Positions 15,222 to 23,956 are shown, counted from the first letter of the stretch. The stretch is DNA of 26,961 nt from WLMZ01 sp043747765 (GCA_043747765.1 JAYTOM010000170.1:1-26961); one strand, 5' to 3'. A program made the numbers and translations. The notes: a model not told the origin generated them from the letters alone.

Positions 15222-16472
15222 ATGCGTCGGCTGCTCGTCCTCATCACCGGGATCGTCGCGGCGATCACCGTGATGGCGGTTCTGCCCGCATCAACGGTTT
15301 CGGCAGGGACCTCGCGCGACAACGCGATCCTGGAGATCCAGAAAGTTCGGGTGAGCATCGACCAGACGCTGGCTCTGCTCAAACAGGGTCAGAAAGATCT
15401 GGCGTTCGAGTCGGCCAAGGACGGCTACCTGAATCATTTCGAACTGGTCGAAGCGCCGTTGCGGATCATCGACAATGACCTGACGATCGATACCGAGGGT
15501 CGCTTCGCCGACATCCGTCAATTGATCCGTGACCACGGTCCCGTCGACACGATCCGCGACAGGTTGATTGCGCTCCGCGGTGCGCTGGACACAATCGAAC
15601 GCAAGCTCACGGCCACCGGGGCCGCTGCTCCAGCGCTCATCTTCGGGCAGAGCTTCCTGATCATCTTCCGTGAGGGTTTCGAGGTGGTACTGCTGGTCAG
15701 CATCCTGCTCGGGTACCTCGAGGCGGCGCGTTCACCAGCCTTCATCAAACCAATCCTGATCGGCATCGGCTTGGCCTGTGTGGCCACGATCGTGACGGCC
15801 GTGCTGCTGCGTGTCGTCTTCGAATCGCTACCTTTCTCGCTCGAAGTGCTCGAAGGCATCACTGCGATGATCGCGGTAGTGATGCTGTTCTACGTGTCGT
15901 TCTGGCTCGTTGCGCGGATGGAGCACAAACGCTGGATGGAGTTCGTCCGCGCCCGACTGTGGAGCGCTGTTTCGCTCGGCTCCACCTTTTCGTTGGTCAT
16001 GGTCGGCTTCACGGCTGTGTATCGCGAGGGCTTCGAGACAGCGTTGTTCTATCAGGCGCTGTGGTCGTTCGGGGCGGGTCTCGGGGTGTGGGTGCTGGCC
16101 GGCTTGGGCTGTGGACTCGTCGCCCTGACAGCTGTCGCGTTCGTGATGTTCCGGCTCGGTCGGCGTGTTCCGGTCAAGCAATTCATGAACATCGCCGTGA
16201 CGTTCGTGATGATCACGTCCGTGACCTTTCTCGGCAACGCAGTGCACGCCCTGCAAGCCGGCGACCTGATCGCATACCACCGTTTGGACAGCTGGCCGCA
16301 CATGCCGATCTTCCTGTCTCAGGTGACCGGCTACTGGAACACCGTGCAGAGCATCGTCGCTCAGATCATCCTCTCGCTGATCTACATCGGCGGTGCCGCG
16401 TACGTGTTCCTGATCAAGCCTCGCCGGGCTCGGGCGATCACGCCGACGTCACCACCGCTCGTGCCGGCCTGA
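15222..16472 (+). CDS. FTR1-family iron permease with exported N-terminal domain
   Basis: 416 residues. A signal peptide (MRRLLVLITGIVAAITVMA...VSA) is followed by a helical extracytoplasmic domain to about residue 130 and then about seven membrane helices. The family's REGxE iron-transfer motifs appear twice: FREGFEVVLLV (Arg150-Glu154) in the first membrane helix and YREGFETALFY (Arg268-Glu272) in the fourth. FTR1/EfeU proteins move ferric iron across the membrane, usually with an oxidase or EfeO/EfeB partner; none is next to it here. GTG 15213 is an alternative start closer to a GAGGG site. It lies 28 nt after the lipoprotein and 6 nt before the ATPase-like gene, consistent with one operon under the iron box. 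Confidence 0.9.
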   Translation: MRRLLVLITGIVAAITVMAVLPASTVSAGTSRDNAILEIQKVRVSIDQTLALLKQGQKDLAFESAKDGYLNHFELVEAPLRIIDNDLTIDTEGRFADIRQLIRDHGPVDTIRDRLIALRGALDTIERKLTATGAAAPALIFGQSFLIIFREGFEVVLLVSILLGYLEAARSPAFIKPILIGIGLACVATIVTAVLLRVVFESLPFSLEVLEGITAMIAVVMLFYVSFWLVARMEHKRWMEFVRARLWSAVSLGSTFSLVMVGFTAVYREGFETALFYQALWSFGAGLGVWVLAGLGCGLVALTAVAFVMFRLGRRVPVKQFMNIAVTFVMITSVTFLGNAVHALQAGDLIAYHRLDSWPHMPIFLSQVTGYWNTVQSIVAQIILSLIYIGGAAYVFLIKPRRARAITPTSPPLVPA

Positions 16473-16478
16473 CCCGCG

Positions 16479-18548
16479 ATGTCCGAACGAACACGCAGTG
16501 TGCGCGTCGGTGTCGACGTCGGTGGGACGTTCACGAAGGCCGTGGCGGTCGACAGTCACACAGGTGAAGTGATCGCCCGGTCGGTCGTTCCGACCACGCA
16601 CACAGCGGCAGCCGGCGTGGCTGAAGGCGTCGTTGTGTGTGTCGCCGCAGTGGCCGCCGAGGTCGGAGGCGATTCGATCGAGCTCGTCACCCATTCCACG
16701 ACGCAGGCCGTGAATGCACTGCTCGAGGGCGATGTCACCAGGGTCGGTGTGTTCGGTCTCGGTCGTCGCCCAGATCTGGTCAAGATCAAACGGCGGACGT
16801 CACTGTCCGGTGTCGAGCTCTCGGCCGGCAAGAGACTGCCCGCTTCACCGGTCTTCTTCGACGTCACCGATGGCCTCGATCCTGCGGATGTACATCGCGA
16901 ACTGGAACGGATCATGGCCGAGGGCATCGGCGCAGTCTCGGTGGCCGAAGCGTTCTCGCCGGACGACGATCGCAACGAGCAGACGGTGGTCCAGATCGCA
17001 CGTCAAGCAGGGCTGCCGGCCTGCGCGAGCACCGAACTGTCCGGTCTGTACGGCCTGGAACTGCGCGCCGTCACCGCTGCCGTCAACGCATCCATCTTGC
17101 CGATCGCCGTGCGTACGGCCGGCTACGTCGAGCAGGGTGTGCGCGACGCGAACATCACCGCAAGGGTGATGGTGATGCGCGGCGACGGGGGAGCCACCGA
17201 TCTCGCCGGCTTCCGCGAGGCACCGGTACGGACGCTGTATTCTGGTCCGGCGGCTTCTGTCGCAGGGGCACTGCGCTCCGGTGCGATCACCGACGGCGTG
17301 ATCGTCGAGGTCGGCGGAACGTCCACAAACGTCGCGGCGGTACGTGATGGTCGCCCGCTGATGTCGTACGTGACGGTTGCCTCGCACGCCACGGCTCTGC
17401 GGGCCGTCGACGTCCGCGTGGTGGGTGTTGCCGGTGGGTCGATGCTTCGCATCCGCAAGGGACGGTTCACGAAGATGAACGTGCACGCGGTTGGACCGCG
17501 CAGTGCGCACATCGCCGGTCTGCCGTACGCCTGCTTCGTGGAACCTCAGCGCCTCGTCGGCGCCACTGCGGTGGTGATCGCGCCTCGCGCCGGTGATGAC
17601 GCCGATCACGTCGTACTGGAACTGACCGACGGCACGCGAGCTGCCCTGACGGTGACATGCGCTGCGAATGCGTTGGGCATCACCATCGCGGGCGATCACG
17701 CGTGGTCGCCAACAGCGTCCGCAGCAGCGATAGCGGCATTCGACGCCACCGGCCACTTGTGCGAGATCGAGGGACTCGAGATCGCCCGACGGATGATGGA
17801 CGCGGCCAGCGAAGCCGTCTGCGAACTCGTCCACACGCTCGTCACGACGCAGAAGTTGCGTTCGCCGGTGATCGTCGCAGTGGGTGGCGCAGCGGGTGGT
17901 CTCGGCCGCCACGTGGCGGCACGGATGGGCTTCGCGTGCATCGTTCCGCCGGGCGCCGAGATCATCTCCTCCATCGGCGACGCCTTGTCGATGGTTCGTG
18001 CCGAGCATGAGCGAACCGTCAGCGTGCTGACCGCCGATATCGTCCGCCAACTGTCCGACGACGCCGAGAACGAGGCGCTCGCCGCCGGTGCAGCACCTGG
18101 TTCTGTCGATGTCCGGATCGAGGAGATGCCCGAACGAGGCACGGTGCGGGCGATCGCGACGGGCAGCGTCGGCATGCGAACCGGAGCGATGCCCGGGCAG
18201 ACCTTGATCACAGCCGACACGCTGACCGCACGTGAAGGTGTCGGAGTCGACATCAGAGCCGCCGGATTGTTCTGGCTCGTGCGTCGCCCTGGTGCCATCA
18301 CGATCATCGACCGCTTCGGCGATCCGGTCAGCGCTGTCAAGGGCGAATGGTGTGCCGTCACCGAGATCTCGTCGGCAGTCGAGCGGCTGACGCGATATCG
18401 CGGGCCCGTCACTTTGCGGCCGACCATCTGGCTGATCAGCAACGGGCGCATCGCCGAACTGGCCAGTGGCGACATGATCGCGGCCGCCACTGCACTGCAC
18501 GATCCGAATGACCCGAACGAAGTCATCATTGTCGGAAGGAAGTCCTGA
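16479..18548 (+). CDS. Divergent hydantoinase/oxoprolinase subunit A-like protein
   Basis: A 689-residue protein of the HyuA/oxoprolinase ATPase fold. The first phosphate loop is VGVDVGGTFTKA (Asp13); the family usually has TFTD. LVTHSTTQAVNALLEG and YGLELRAVTAAVNASILPI are typical of the N-domain. The second phosphate motif reads EVGGTSTN (Glu277-Asn284) where HyuA normally has DMGGTSTD. VGVAGGSMLRIRKGRF and the late VAVGGAAGGLGRHVAARMG match the family in pattern only. No HyuB gene follows, although hydantoinases and split oxoprolinases need it. ATP binding is likely; the reaction is unknown. Sitting between FTR1 and a membrane-anchored protein, it may serve iron uptake rather than hydantoin breakdown. 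Confidence 0.8.
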   Translation: MSERTRSVRVGVDVGGTFTKAVAVDSHTGEVIARSVVPTTHTAAAGVAEGVVVCVAAVAAEVGGDSIELVTHSTTQAVNALLEGDVTRVGVFGLGRRPDLVKIKRRTSLSGVELSAGKRLPASPVFFDVTDGLDPADVHRELERIMAEGIGAVSVAEAFSPDDDRNEQTVVQIARQAGLPACASTELSGLYGLELRAVTAAVNASILPIAVRTAGYVEQGVRDANITARVMVMRGDGGATDLAGFREAPVRTLYSGPAASVAGALRSGAITDGVIVEVGGTSTNVAAVRDGRPLMSYVTVASHATALRAVDVRVVGVAGGSMLRIRKGRFTKMNVHAVGPRSAHIAGLPYACFVEPQRLVGATAVVIAPRAGDDADHVVLELTDGTRAALTVTCAANALGITIAGDHAWSPTASAAAIAAFDATGHLCEIEGLEIARRMMDAASEAVCELVHTLVTTQKLRSPVIVAVGGAAGGLGRHVAARMGFACIVPPGAEIISSIGDALSMVRAEHERTVSVLTADIVRQLSDDAENEALAAGAAPGSVDVRIEEMPERGTVRAIATGSVGMRTGAMPGQTLITADTLTAREGVGVDIRAAGLFWLVRRPGAITIIDRFGDPVSAVKGEWCAVTEISSAVERLTRYRGPVTLRPTIWLISNGRIAELASGDMIAAATALHDPNDPNEVIIVGRKS

Positions 18549-18549
18549 G

Positions 18550-19008
18550 ATGGCCATGTACACCCCGCTGTCGACCCGTCGTCGAAACGCTGCGCTGGTC
18601 GCGATCGCGACACTGCTCGCCGGACTGATCGTCGGGTTCGTTGTCGGCCGTTCGTCCGGCACGACACCGTCGGCGGCCGCTGCCGACGTTCGCAGCAGAG
18701 GCGACGAACTGGCTACTCACATCCAGGCTCTGACGATCGAGTACGACCAGGCGATCGGCGTCGATCGGACCGGTGGCGGCGACACGATAGAAGGCGGTGT
18801 GATCGCTGCATTGGATCTCGTCGACTCCGACCTCGACAGGCTGATCGCCGATGCTCCGTGGATCGGCAAGGGCCTGGCCGACTCGTTGCACGCGTCGTCT
18901 GCCGCTGTCCGCCGTGCGGCAACGGACAAGGTCACCGCTGATCAGTTCGCGCAGATCGCCGCGACAGCGGCGGCCTCGTTGCGCACCGGGTTCGGCTTCG
19001 ATGGCTGA
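18550..19008 (+). CDS. Membrane-anchored helical protein of unknown function
   Basis: 152 residues. A short basic N-terminus (STRRRNAA) leads into one hydrophobic helix (LVAIATLLAGLIVGFVVG, about residues 14-32), probably an uncleaved anchor or signal segment. A domain of about 115 residues follows outside the membrane, Ala/Asp-rich and helical (DELATHIQALTIEYDQAIG, LVDSDLDRLIADAP). No catalytic motif or Cys is visible. The ATG lies one base after the HyuA-like stop with a strong GGAAGGAAG site before it, so it is the last gene of the iron operon. It may be a third extracytoplasmic partner beside the lipoprotein and the FTR1 N-domain. I do not recognise a family. Confidence 0.75.
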   Translation: MAMYTPLSTRRRNAALVAIATLLAGLIVGFVVGRSSGTTPSAAAADVRSRGDELATHIQALTIEYDQAIGVDRTGGGDTIEGGVIAALDLVDSDLDRLIADAPWIGKGLADSLHASSAAVRRAATDKVTADQFAQIAATAAASLRTGFGFDG

Positions 19009-19021
19009 TGCGTCAGCGTGG

Positions 19022-19052
19022 GAGGTTGGGCCACCTCATCGATGTCTAGAGT
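19022..19052 (+). promoter_or_regulatory. Weak promoter and small hairpin before acs
   Basis: TAGAGT at 19047-19052 fits TAnnnT, with TTGGGC 15 bp upstream as a poor -35. GAGGT/ACCTC (19022-19026 with 19033-19037) forms a 5-bp hairpin that may close the upstream operon. The implied leader is about 30 nt and includes a GGGGG site before the acs ATG. Confidence 0.25.
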
Positions 19053-19091
19053 CGACGGTGTTGACCGGTCCGGTTCTGCAGGGGGTTTGCG

Positions 19092-21053
19092 ATGACGAAC
19101 AACACCAACGATGCTCAGGCGATCGACGCGCTCGGTTGGGAGAACCGCACCTTCCCACCATCCGATGCGTTCAAGAGGAACGCACTCGTCAGGGACACCT
19201 CCATGTACGACGACGCGAACGAGGATTATCAGGGCTTCTGGGCTCGACAGGCCGCCGATCTGCTCGACTGGTCGAAGGAGTGGACGACGATCTGCGAGTG
19301 GGATCTTCCCGAGGCGAAGTGGTTCGTCGGAGGCGAGCTGAACGTGAGCTACAACTGTCTGGATCGTCATGTCCTGGCCGGTCAGGGTGAAAAGGTTGCG
19401 TTCTACTTCGAAGGCGAACCGGGCGACACGCGCACGGTCACATATGCCGAACTGCTCGACGAGACGCAGCGCTTGGCCAACGTGCTGAAGGGGTTCGGCG
19501 TCACCAAGGGCGACCGTGTGAACATCTACCTACCGATGATCCCGGAGGCGGCGGTGGCGATGCTGGCGTGCGCACGCATCGGCGCGGTGCACAGCGTCGT
19601 GTTCGGTGGGTTCAGCGCACAATCGTTGAGCGACCGGATCAACGATGCCGAGGCGAAGGTGCTCATCACTGCCGACGGGGGTTGGCGCCGAGGCGACGTG
19701 TTCCCGCTCAAGGAGTTCGCAGACGTCGCTCTCGAGTCCACATCGACCATCACCGATGTCGTCGTGGTCAAGCGTGGTGGCAACGAGGTGACGATGCGCG
19801 ATGGTCGCGACCACTGGTACCACGACGTGATGCGCGAGGCGGACCCGTTGTGTGCAGCCGAACCGATGGACAGCGAGCAGTTGCTGTTCCTGCTGTACAC
19901 CTCCGGGACCACGGGGAAGCCGAAGGGCATCATGCACACCGCGGGCGGATACCTGACCCAGGCCGCGTTCACGCACAAGTACGTGTTCGATCTGCACGCT
20001 GACACCGATGTGTACTGGTGCACCGCCGACGTCGGCTGGGTGACCGGCCACACCTACATCGTCTATGGGCCGCTCGCCAACGGTGCGACGCAGGTGATGT
20101 ACGAAGGCGTGCCCAACTTCCCGGCCAACGACCGGATCTGGGACATCGTCGAGAAGTATGGCGTGACCATCTTCTACACGGCGCCGACGGCGATTCGTAC
20201 CTACATGAAATGGGGGACCAAGGAGCCGGACAAGCACGATCTGTCGTCGCTACGGGTGCTCGGTTCGGTCGGCGAGCCGATCAATCCGGAAGCATGGATG
20301 TGGTATCGCGAGCACATCGGTGGTGGAACATGCCCTGTCGTGGACACGTGGTGGCAGACCGAGACGGGTGGCATCATGATCAGTCCGTTGCCGGGCGCGA
20401 CCACCACCAAGCCTGGCTCGGCGACGTTCCCGCTGCCGGGCATCGGCGCCGAACTGGTGGACGAGGAAGGCAACCAGGTCACCGCAGGCGGAGGATACCT
20501 GACGCTGACCAGGCCCTGGCCGGGAATGCTGCGCGGAATCTGGGGCGATCCGGAACGGTTCCGCGAGACCTACTGGAGTCGGTTCGAGGGCCGTTACTTC
20601 GCCGGCGACGGTGCCAAACTCGACGACGACGGGTACCTGTGGCTGCTCGGCCGGGTGGACGACGTGATGAACATCAGCGGGCACCGGATTTCGACCACAG
20701 AAGTGGAATCGGCGCTCGTCGCGCATCCCAGTGTGGCTGAGGCGGCGGTGGTCGGCGCCAGCGACGCCACCACGGGTCAAGCGATCATCGCCTATGTGAC
20801 GTTGCGCGGTGGCCTGGAGGTGGACGAGAAGGTGCTCCGCGATCACGTCGCAGCACAGATCGGAGCGATCGCCAAGCCAAAGGCGATCTTCTTCACTCCG
20901 GAACTGCCAAAGACGCGCAGCGGCAAGATCATGCGTCGCCTGTTACGTGATGTCGCCGAAGGCCGCAATCTCGGCGACACGAGCACGCTGGCCGATGCCA
21001 ACGTGGTCAACGAGCTGCAGCGCCGTGCAGCCGCGGAGCCGGCTCCGGACTGA
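19092..21053 (+). CDS. acs: Acetyl-CoA synthetase (AMP-forming)
   Basis: 653 residues, the usual length. It activates acetate with ATP to acetyl-AMP and then acetyl-CoA in the cytoplasm. The N-terminal segment (FWARQAADLLDWSKEWTT) is typical of Acs. The AMP-binding loop YTSGTTGKPKGIMH begins at Tyr269. VDTWWQTETGG and FPLPGIGAELVDEEG mark the acetate pocket and core, GRVDDVMNISGHRIS the hinge, and PKTRSGKIMRR carries Lys612, the residue inactivated by acetylation in studied enzymes. The WWQTETG Trp supports acetate over larger acids. Its ATG follows a G-rich site. It is probably transcribed alone, given the 83-bp gap upstream and the change of theme. Confidence 0.96.
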   Translation: MTNNTNDAQAIDALGWENRTFPPSDAFKRNALVRDTSMYDDANEDYQGFWARQAADLLDWSKEWTTICEWDLPEAKWFVGGELNVSYNCLDRHVLAGQGEKVAFYFEGEPGDTRTVTYAELLDETQRLANVLKGFGVTKGDRVNIYLPMIPEAAVAMLACARIGAVHSVVFGGFSAQSLSDRINDAEAKVLITADGGWRRGDVFPLKEFADVALESTSTITDVVVVKRGGNEVTMRDGRDHWYHDVMREADPLCAAEPMDSEQLLFLLYTSGTTGKPKGIMHTAGGYLTQAAFTHKYVFDLHADTDVYWCTADVGWVTGHTYIVYGPLANGATQVMYEGVPNFPANDRIWDIVEKYGVTIFYTAPTAIRTYMKWGTKEPDKHDLSSLRVLGSVGEPINPEAWMWYREHIGGGTCPVVDTWWQTETGGIMISPLPGATTTKPGSATFPLPGIGAELVDEEGNQVTAGGGYLTLTRPWPGMLRGIWGDPERFRETYWSRFEGRYFAGDGAKLDDDGYLWLLGRVDDVMNISGHRISTTEVESALVAHPSVAEAAVVGASDATTGQAIIAYVTLRGGLEVDEKVLRDHVAAQIGAIAKPKAIFFTPELPKTRSGKIMRRLLRDVAEGRNLGDTSTLADANVVNELQRRAAAEPAPD

Positions 21054-21091
21054 ATGCTTCAACCCGGACGGTGGGCTGCCGATACACCTTC

Positions 21092-23179
21092 ATGCAACCC
21101 GATCTGGTGGACGACGAGGCGCGAACAGCAGACGAGCTGCGTGACCGGATGCGAGCGCGGCTCGCCGAATCGAAGTCCCGAATTCGTCGCGCCGGCGCCG
21201 ACCCGACGGGGCCGCTGGACAGGCCGCTGCTCGAAGGGCCGCTCCCGGCCATCGCATTGCCGAACCTGGCGGTCATCGAGATTCCGGCGCCCACTGCGCT
21301 GTCACCCGACGCCGCACGAATCGAGCTGCCGGTTCCCCGGCGTCAGTTGCCCGGCCCGCCGGCGGTGGACCTTCCGGTAATCGAGATGCCCGCCGTGGTC
21401 GAGCTGCCCGCTGTGGTCGAGCTGCCTGCCGTGGTCGAGCCGCCCGCGATCGCCGAGAACGTGGCGATCGCCGAGCTGTTCGAGCCCGCGGAACCGCTGG
21501 AGTTCGTCGGACTCGAACCGGCGCCGATCGTCACCCAGGAACCTCCGGTCGATCATCCGACGACCGCCGCGCCGATGTTGCGCCTCCAGGCCGCACCGGC
21601 TGCGCCCAAAGCTGTGGCGACAAGCCCGCTCGTCCCGCCGGTGGAAGTCAGTACTCCTCGCACGACACTGAAACACGGCAAGAAGGTCAAGCCATCGAAG
21701 AAGCGCAAGGCCTCACCGGCCGGCCAGAGGGGGCACGCGATCCGGACATTGTTCGTATTCGTGATCGTGATCGGTCTTCTCGCCGGCGCGGCCTACCTGG
21801 GTTGGCACAAGTACCTGCGCAAGAGCGCGACGTGGGCCAGTGATCTCCAGCCGACGGCCGCATTCGTGGAAAGGACGCTGCATCGATCGTTCGACACGAC
21901 CGTTCCTGTCGTGGCGCTCTTGCCGCAGGACTATCAGTTGGAGGTCACGAAGAACGTTCTGCGCCGGTTGTATCCGAATCCGACCGTCGGCTCGGATCTC
22001 GGAACCGGTGCTGGCGCTGCTGCCGGTCTCACCGCTGGCCCCGCCGTCGATTCCCTGGCGATGCGCGCCGTCGGTCTCGTCGGCGACACCGTGCCCGACG
22101 CGGTTGGTCCGATCCTCGCGGCACGGACGACGTCGTTCTACGACGGCGCCGGTAAGACGATCTACCGTTTGGACGGCACCACGGCGCTGTTCCAGGTCGA
22201 TCTGATCCGCTCGATGTCGACGGCATTGATCGATCAGGACATCGATTTCAGTGGGGCGTCGGCGAAGTTGAGCGATGCGCAGCGAATCGGCATGTTCGCC
22301 GTCATCGACGGCATCGCCAACCAGGTGGTTCGGGCGAAGTTCAGCGCGACCCCGAGCCTCGAGCCGAGCATGGTCTACGAACTGCAGAAACGGATGGATG
22401 GCAGGCTCACCGATTCACCGACACCTCTGTACCTCTTCGCGTACCTTTCGTCGTACGAGCAGGGAGCGGCTGGATTCACCGAAGCACCGGCCGACGATCC
22501 GCTGGCCGGTCTGCGCATTCCGTCCAGCGATGCCCCTGTTTTCGATCCCACTCGGGCAGACGCGGCGCCGGTCGACGGATCCGCGTCGGCAGCTGCGCCG
22601 ACAGCCACAGCAAAGGGAGCTCCCGGGTCATCGGTTGCACCGTCTGCGTCGACTCGCTCGCTCGGGATGGAGTTCTGGTTCGAGGCGTTGGTGCCGACGG
22701 TCGGTGTCGAAAGTGCTCGCCAGGCAGCGCTGCTGTGGGTCGGCGACTCGTCGAATCCGTCGGTCCTCGACGGTAAGGCGTGCATCGCGTCGACCATCAC
22801 CACAGCCGACCCTGCCGGCCAGGCGAAGTTGCTCACAGTGATGACCGAGTGGGCTGCAACCCGACCCCAGACGAGCGTGGCCACCGCCGTCGTCGCAGCG
22901 ACGACCGGCGTGACCATCTCGATGTGCGAACCGGTCGATCCGTTGGCGGTGCCAGAAGGCAAGCCGGACCAGATGAAGACGTTGTTCGACCACGCCGACG
23001 GTGAGCGAGCGGTGCTCGCCCGAGCCAGAGACCTCGGGCTTGCGGACACTGCGGCACCGCGAGCTTGCTTCCTGACGGCCTTCCGTTCTGGCTCGATCAC
23101 GAACTACGACCCAGCGTCGAACGCAGCGGACATGATTGCCAAGATGACGAACGTCATCCTGTTCTGCAAGGGCGCGTGA
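21092..23179 (+). CDS. Large single-pass membrane protein of unknown function
   Basis: 695 residues from ATG 21092 (GTG 21071 is possible). The N-terminal part of about 215 residues has a charged start (ARTADELRDRMRARLAESKSRIRR), then a Pro/Val/Glu region with repeated ELPAVV units, then a very basic stretch (KHGKKVKPSKKRK). One membrane helix follows (FVFVIVIGLLAGAAYLGW, about 220-237). The large C-terminal part, predicted outside the cell, has a domain to about residue 480, an Ala/Ser/Pro/Thr linker (SASAAAPTATAKGAPGSS) and a last domain with four Cys that could form two disulfides. I recognise no enzyme motif. An adaptor or cell-surface role is possible but unproven. It is convergent with yajQ, 36 bp apart. 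Confidence 0.8.
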   Translation: MQPDLVDDEARTADELRDRMRARLAESKSRIRRAGADPTGPLDRPLLEGPLPAIALPNLAVIEIPAPTALSPDAARIELPVPRRQLPGPPAVDLPVIEMPAVVELPAVVELPAVVEPPAIAENVAIAELFEPAEPLEFVGLEPAPIVTQEPPVDHPTTAAPMLRLQAAPAAPKAVATSPLVPPVEVSTPRTTLKHGKKVKPSKKRKASPAGQRGHAIRTLFVFVIVIGLLAGAAYLGWHKYLRKSATWASDLQPTAAFVERTLHRSFDTTVPVVALLPQDYQLEVTKNVLRRLYPNPTVGSDLGTGAGAAAGLTAGPAVDSLAMRAVGLVGDTVPDAVGPILAARTTSFYDGAGKTIYRLDGTTALFQVDLIRSMSTALIDQDIDFSGASAKLSDAQRIGMFAVIDGIANQVVRAKFSATPSLEPSMVYELQKRMDGRLTDSPTPLYLFAYLSSYEQGAAGFTEAPADDPLAGLRIPSSDAPVFDPTRADAAPVDGSASAAAPTATAKGAPGSSVAPSASTRSLGMEFWFEALVPTVGVESARQAALLWVGDSSNPSVLDGKACIASTITTADPAGQAKLLTVMTEWAATRPQTSVATAVVAATTGVTISMCEPVDPLAVPEGKPDQMKTLFDHADGERAVLARARDLGLADTAAPRACFLTAFRSGSITNYDPASNAADMIAKMTNVILFCKGA
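21386..21457 (+). repeat. In-frame 18-nt tandem repeats encoding (L/M)PAVVE
   Basis: Three near-identical units, ATGCCCGCCGTGGTCGAG, CTGCCCGCTGTGGTCGAG and CTGCCTGCCGTGGTCGAG, are followed by a diverged fourth. They encode MPAVVE, LPAVVE, LPAVVE and PPAIAE in the cytoplasmic part of the membrane protein. Looser copies (LPVIEMP) lie just upstream. Confidence 0.9.
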
Positions 23180-23215
23180 CGCTCTTCCAGGGTGACGGGT
23201 CTGTCGCGGCGAAGC

Positions 23216-23704
23216 TCAGTCGCGCTGATTGTTGAACTGCAGCGGGATCTCGAGGTCCATCCCCTTGAGCAACGTCATCACGGCCTGCAGGTCATCGCGC
23301 TTCTTGCCGGAGACGCGGACCGTTTCGCCCTGGGTTTGGCTGCTGACGCCCTTCGGACCCTTTTCCTTGATCGTCCGGTTGATCTCTCGCGCTTTGTCGC
23401 TGGAGATGCCGACTTTGATCGTGACGAGCTGGCGAACGGTGTTCTGTGTTGCCTCCTCGATCGTGCCGTAGTCGACACCTTTCAACGAGATCCCGCGCTT
23501 GACCAACTTTTCCTCGACCACGATGCGCAGTGCGGCCAGACGATCTTCGCTGACGGTGCGCAGTGTCAGCACGAGTTCGTTCTGTTCGATCGAAGAGTTG
23601 GTGTTCTTGAAGTCGAAGCGGTTGCCGATCTCGCGCTGGGCCTGATCGATCGCGTTGCGAACCTCTTGATGGTCAACTTCGGAGACGATGTCGAAACTTG
23701 GCAT
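23216..23704 (-). CDS. yajQ: YajQ family nucleotide-binding protein
   Basis: 162 residues, full length for the YajQ (DUF520) family. It starts MPSFDIVSEVDHQEVRNAIDQAQREI and continues with NRFDFKNTNSSIE, RGISLKGVDYG, INRTIKEKGPKGVSSQTQGETVRVSGKKRDDLQAVM and ends DLEIPLQFNNQRD, all signature blocks. The protein folds as two ferredoxin-like domains. Members have been reported to bind cyclic di-GMP in Xanthomonas and to bind nucleic acid or affect phage transcription elsewhere, so the role here is open. A TACCCT box 7 nt before the ATG suggests leaderless transcription. It is transcribed away from tRNA-Tyr. Confidence 0.95.
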   Translation of the reverse strand: MPSFDIVSEVDHQEVRNAIDQAQREIGNRFDFKNTNSSIEQNELVLTLRTVSEDRLAALRIVVEEKLVKRGISLKGVDYGTIEEATQNTVRQLVTIKVGISSDKAREINRTIKEKGPKGVSSQTQGETVRVSGKKRDDLQAVMTLLKGMDLEIPLQFNNQRD

Positions 23705-23711
23705 GCCATCA

Positions 23712-23723
23712 AGGGTAGCTACC
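23712..23723 (-). promoter_or_regulatory. yajQ -10 box overlapping a 10-bp palindrome
   Basis: On the minus strand TACCCT (23717-23712) lies 7 nt before the yajQ ATG and fits TAnnnT. It overlaps the perfect palindrome GGTAGCTACC (23714-23723), which could be an operator. No clear -35 is visible. Confidence 0.35.
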
Positions 23724-23833
23724 TCGAATCGGGGTGCGTGCCGGGCGACAGGCCGCTACGCTGCGGACGCTCATCGCGGGCGACCGCTTCGAGACGTTGC
23801 AGTGAGCAACGCAAGCAAGACAAGCAGCGCGTG

Positions 23834-23918
23834 GGGTCGGTACCCAAGCGGCCAAAGGGAGCAGACTGTAAATCTGCCGGCTCAGCCTTCGAAGGTTCGA
23901 ATCCTTCTCGGCCCACCA
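23834..23918 (+). tRNA. tRNA-Tyr (GTA)
   Basis: An 85-nt class II tRNA. The acceptor GGGTCGG pairs with TCGGCCC (two G-U pairs), the anticodon arm is GCAGA-CTGTAAA-TCTGC giving anticodon GTA, a long variable arm follows as expected for bacterial tRNA-Tyr, and the T-arm is GAAGG-TTCGAAT-CCTTC. CCA is encoded (23916-23918), unlike the two tRNAs later in the window. A 6-bp hairpin, CGTTGC-AGTGA-GCAACG, lies 22 nt upstream at 23795-23811. Confidence 0.95.
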
Positions 23919-23956
23919 CTGCTCGTCTTGGTGACCGTCAGTCGTTCGACGTCAAT

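Noticed and set aside
16845..18662. 605-codon minus-strand frame opposite the HyuA-like gene
   Set aside because: It has the same low-complexity Arg/Asp/His composition, and the plus strand carries clear ATPase-fold motifs.
16479..19008. Hydantoinase or 5-oxoprolinase operon
   Set aside because: No HyuB, racemase, carbamoylase or lactam-utilisation gene is present, key motif acids differ, and the neighbours are iron-transport genes.
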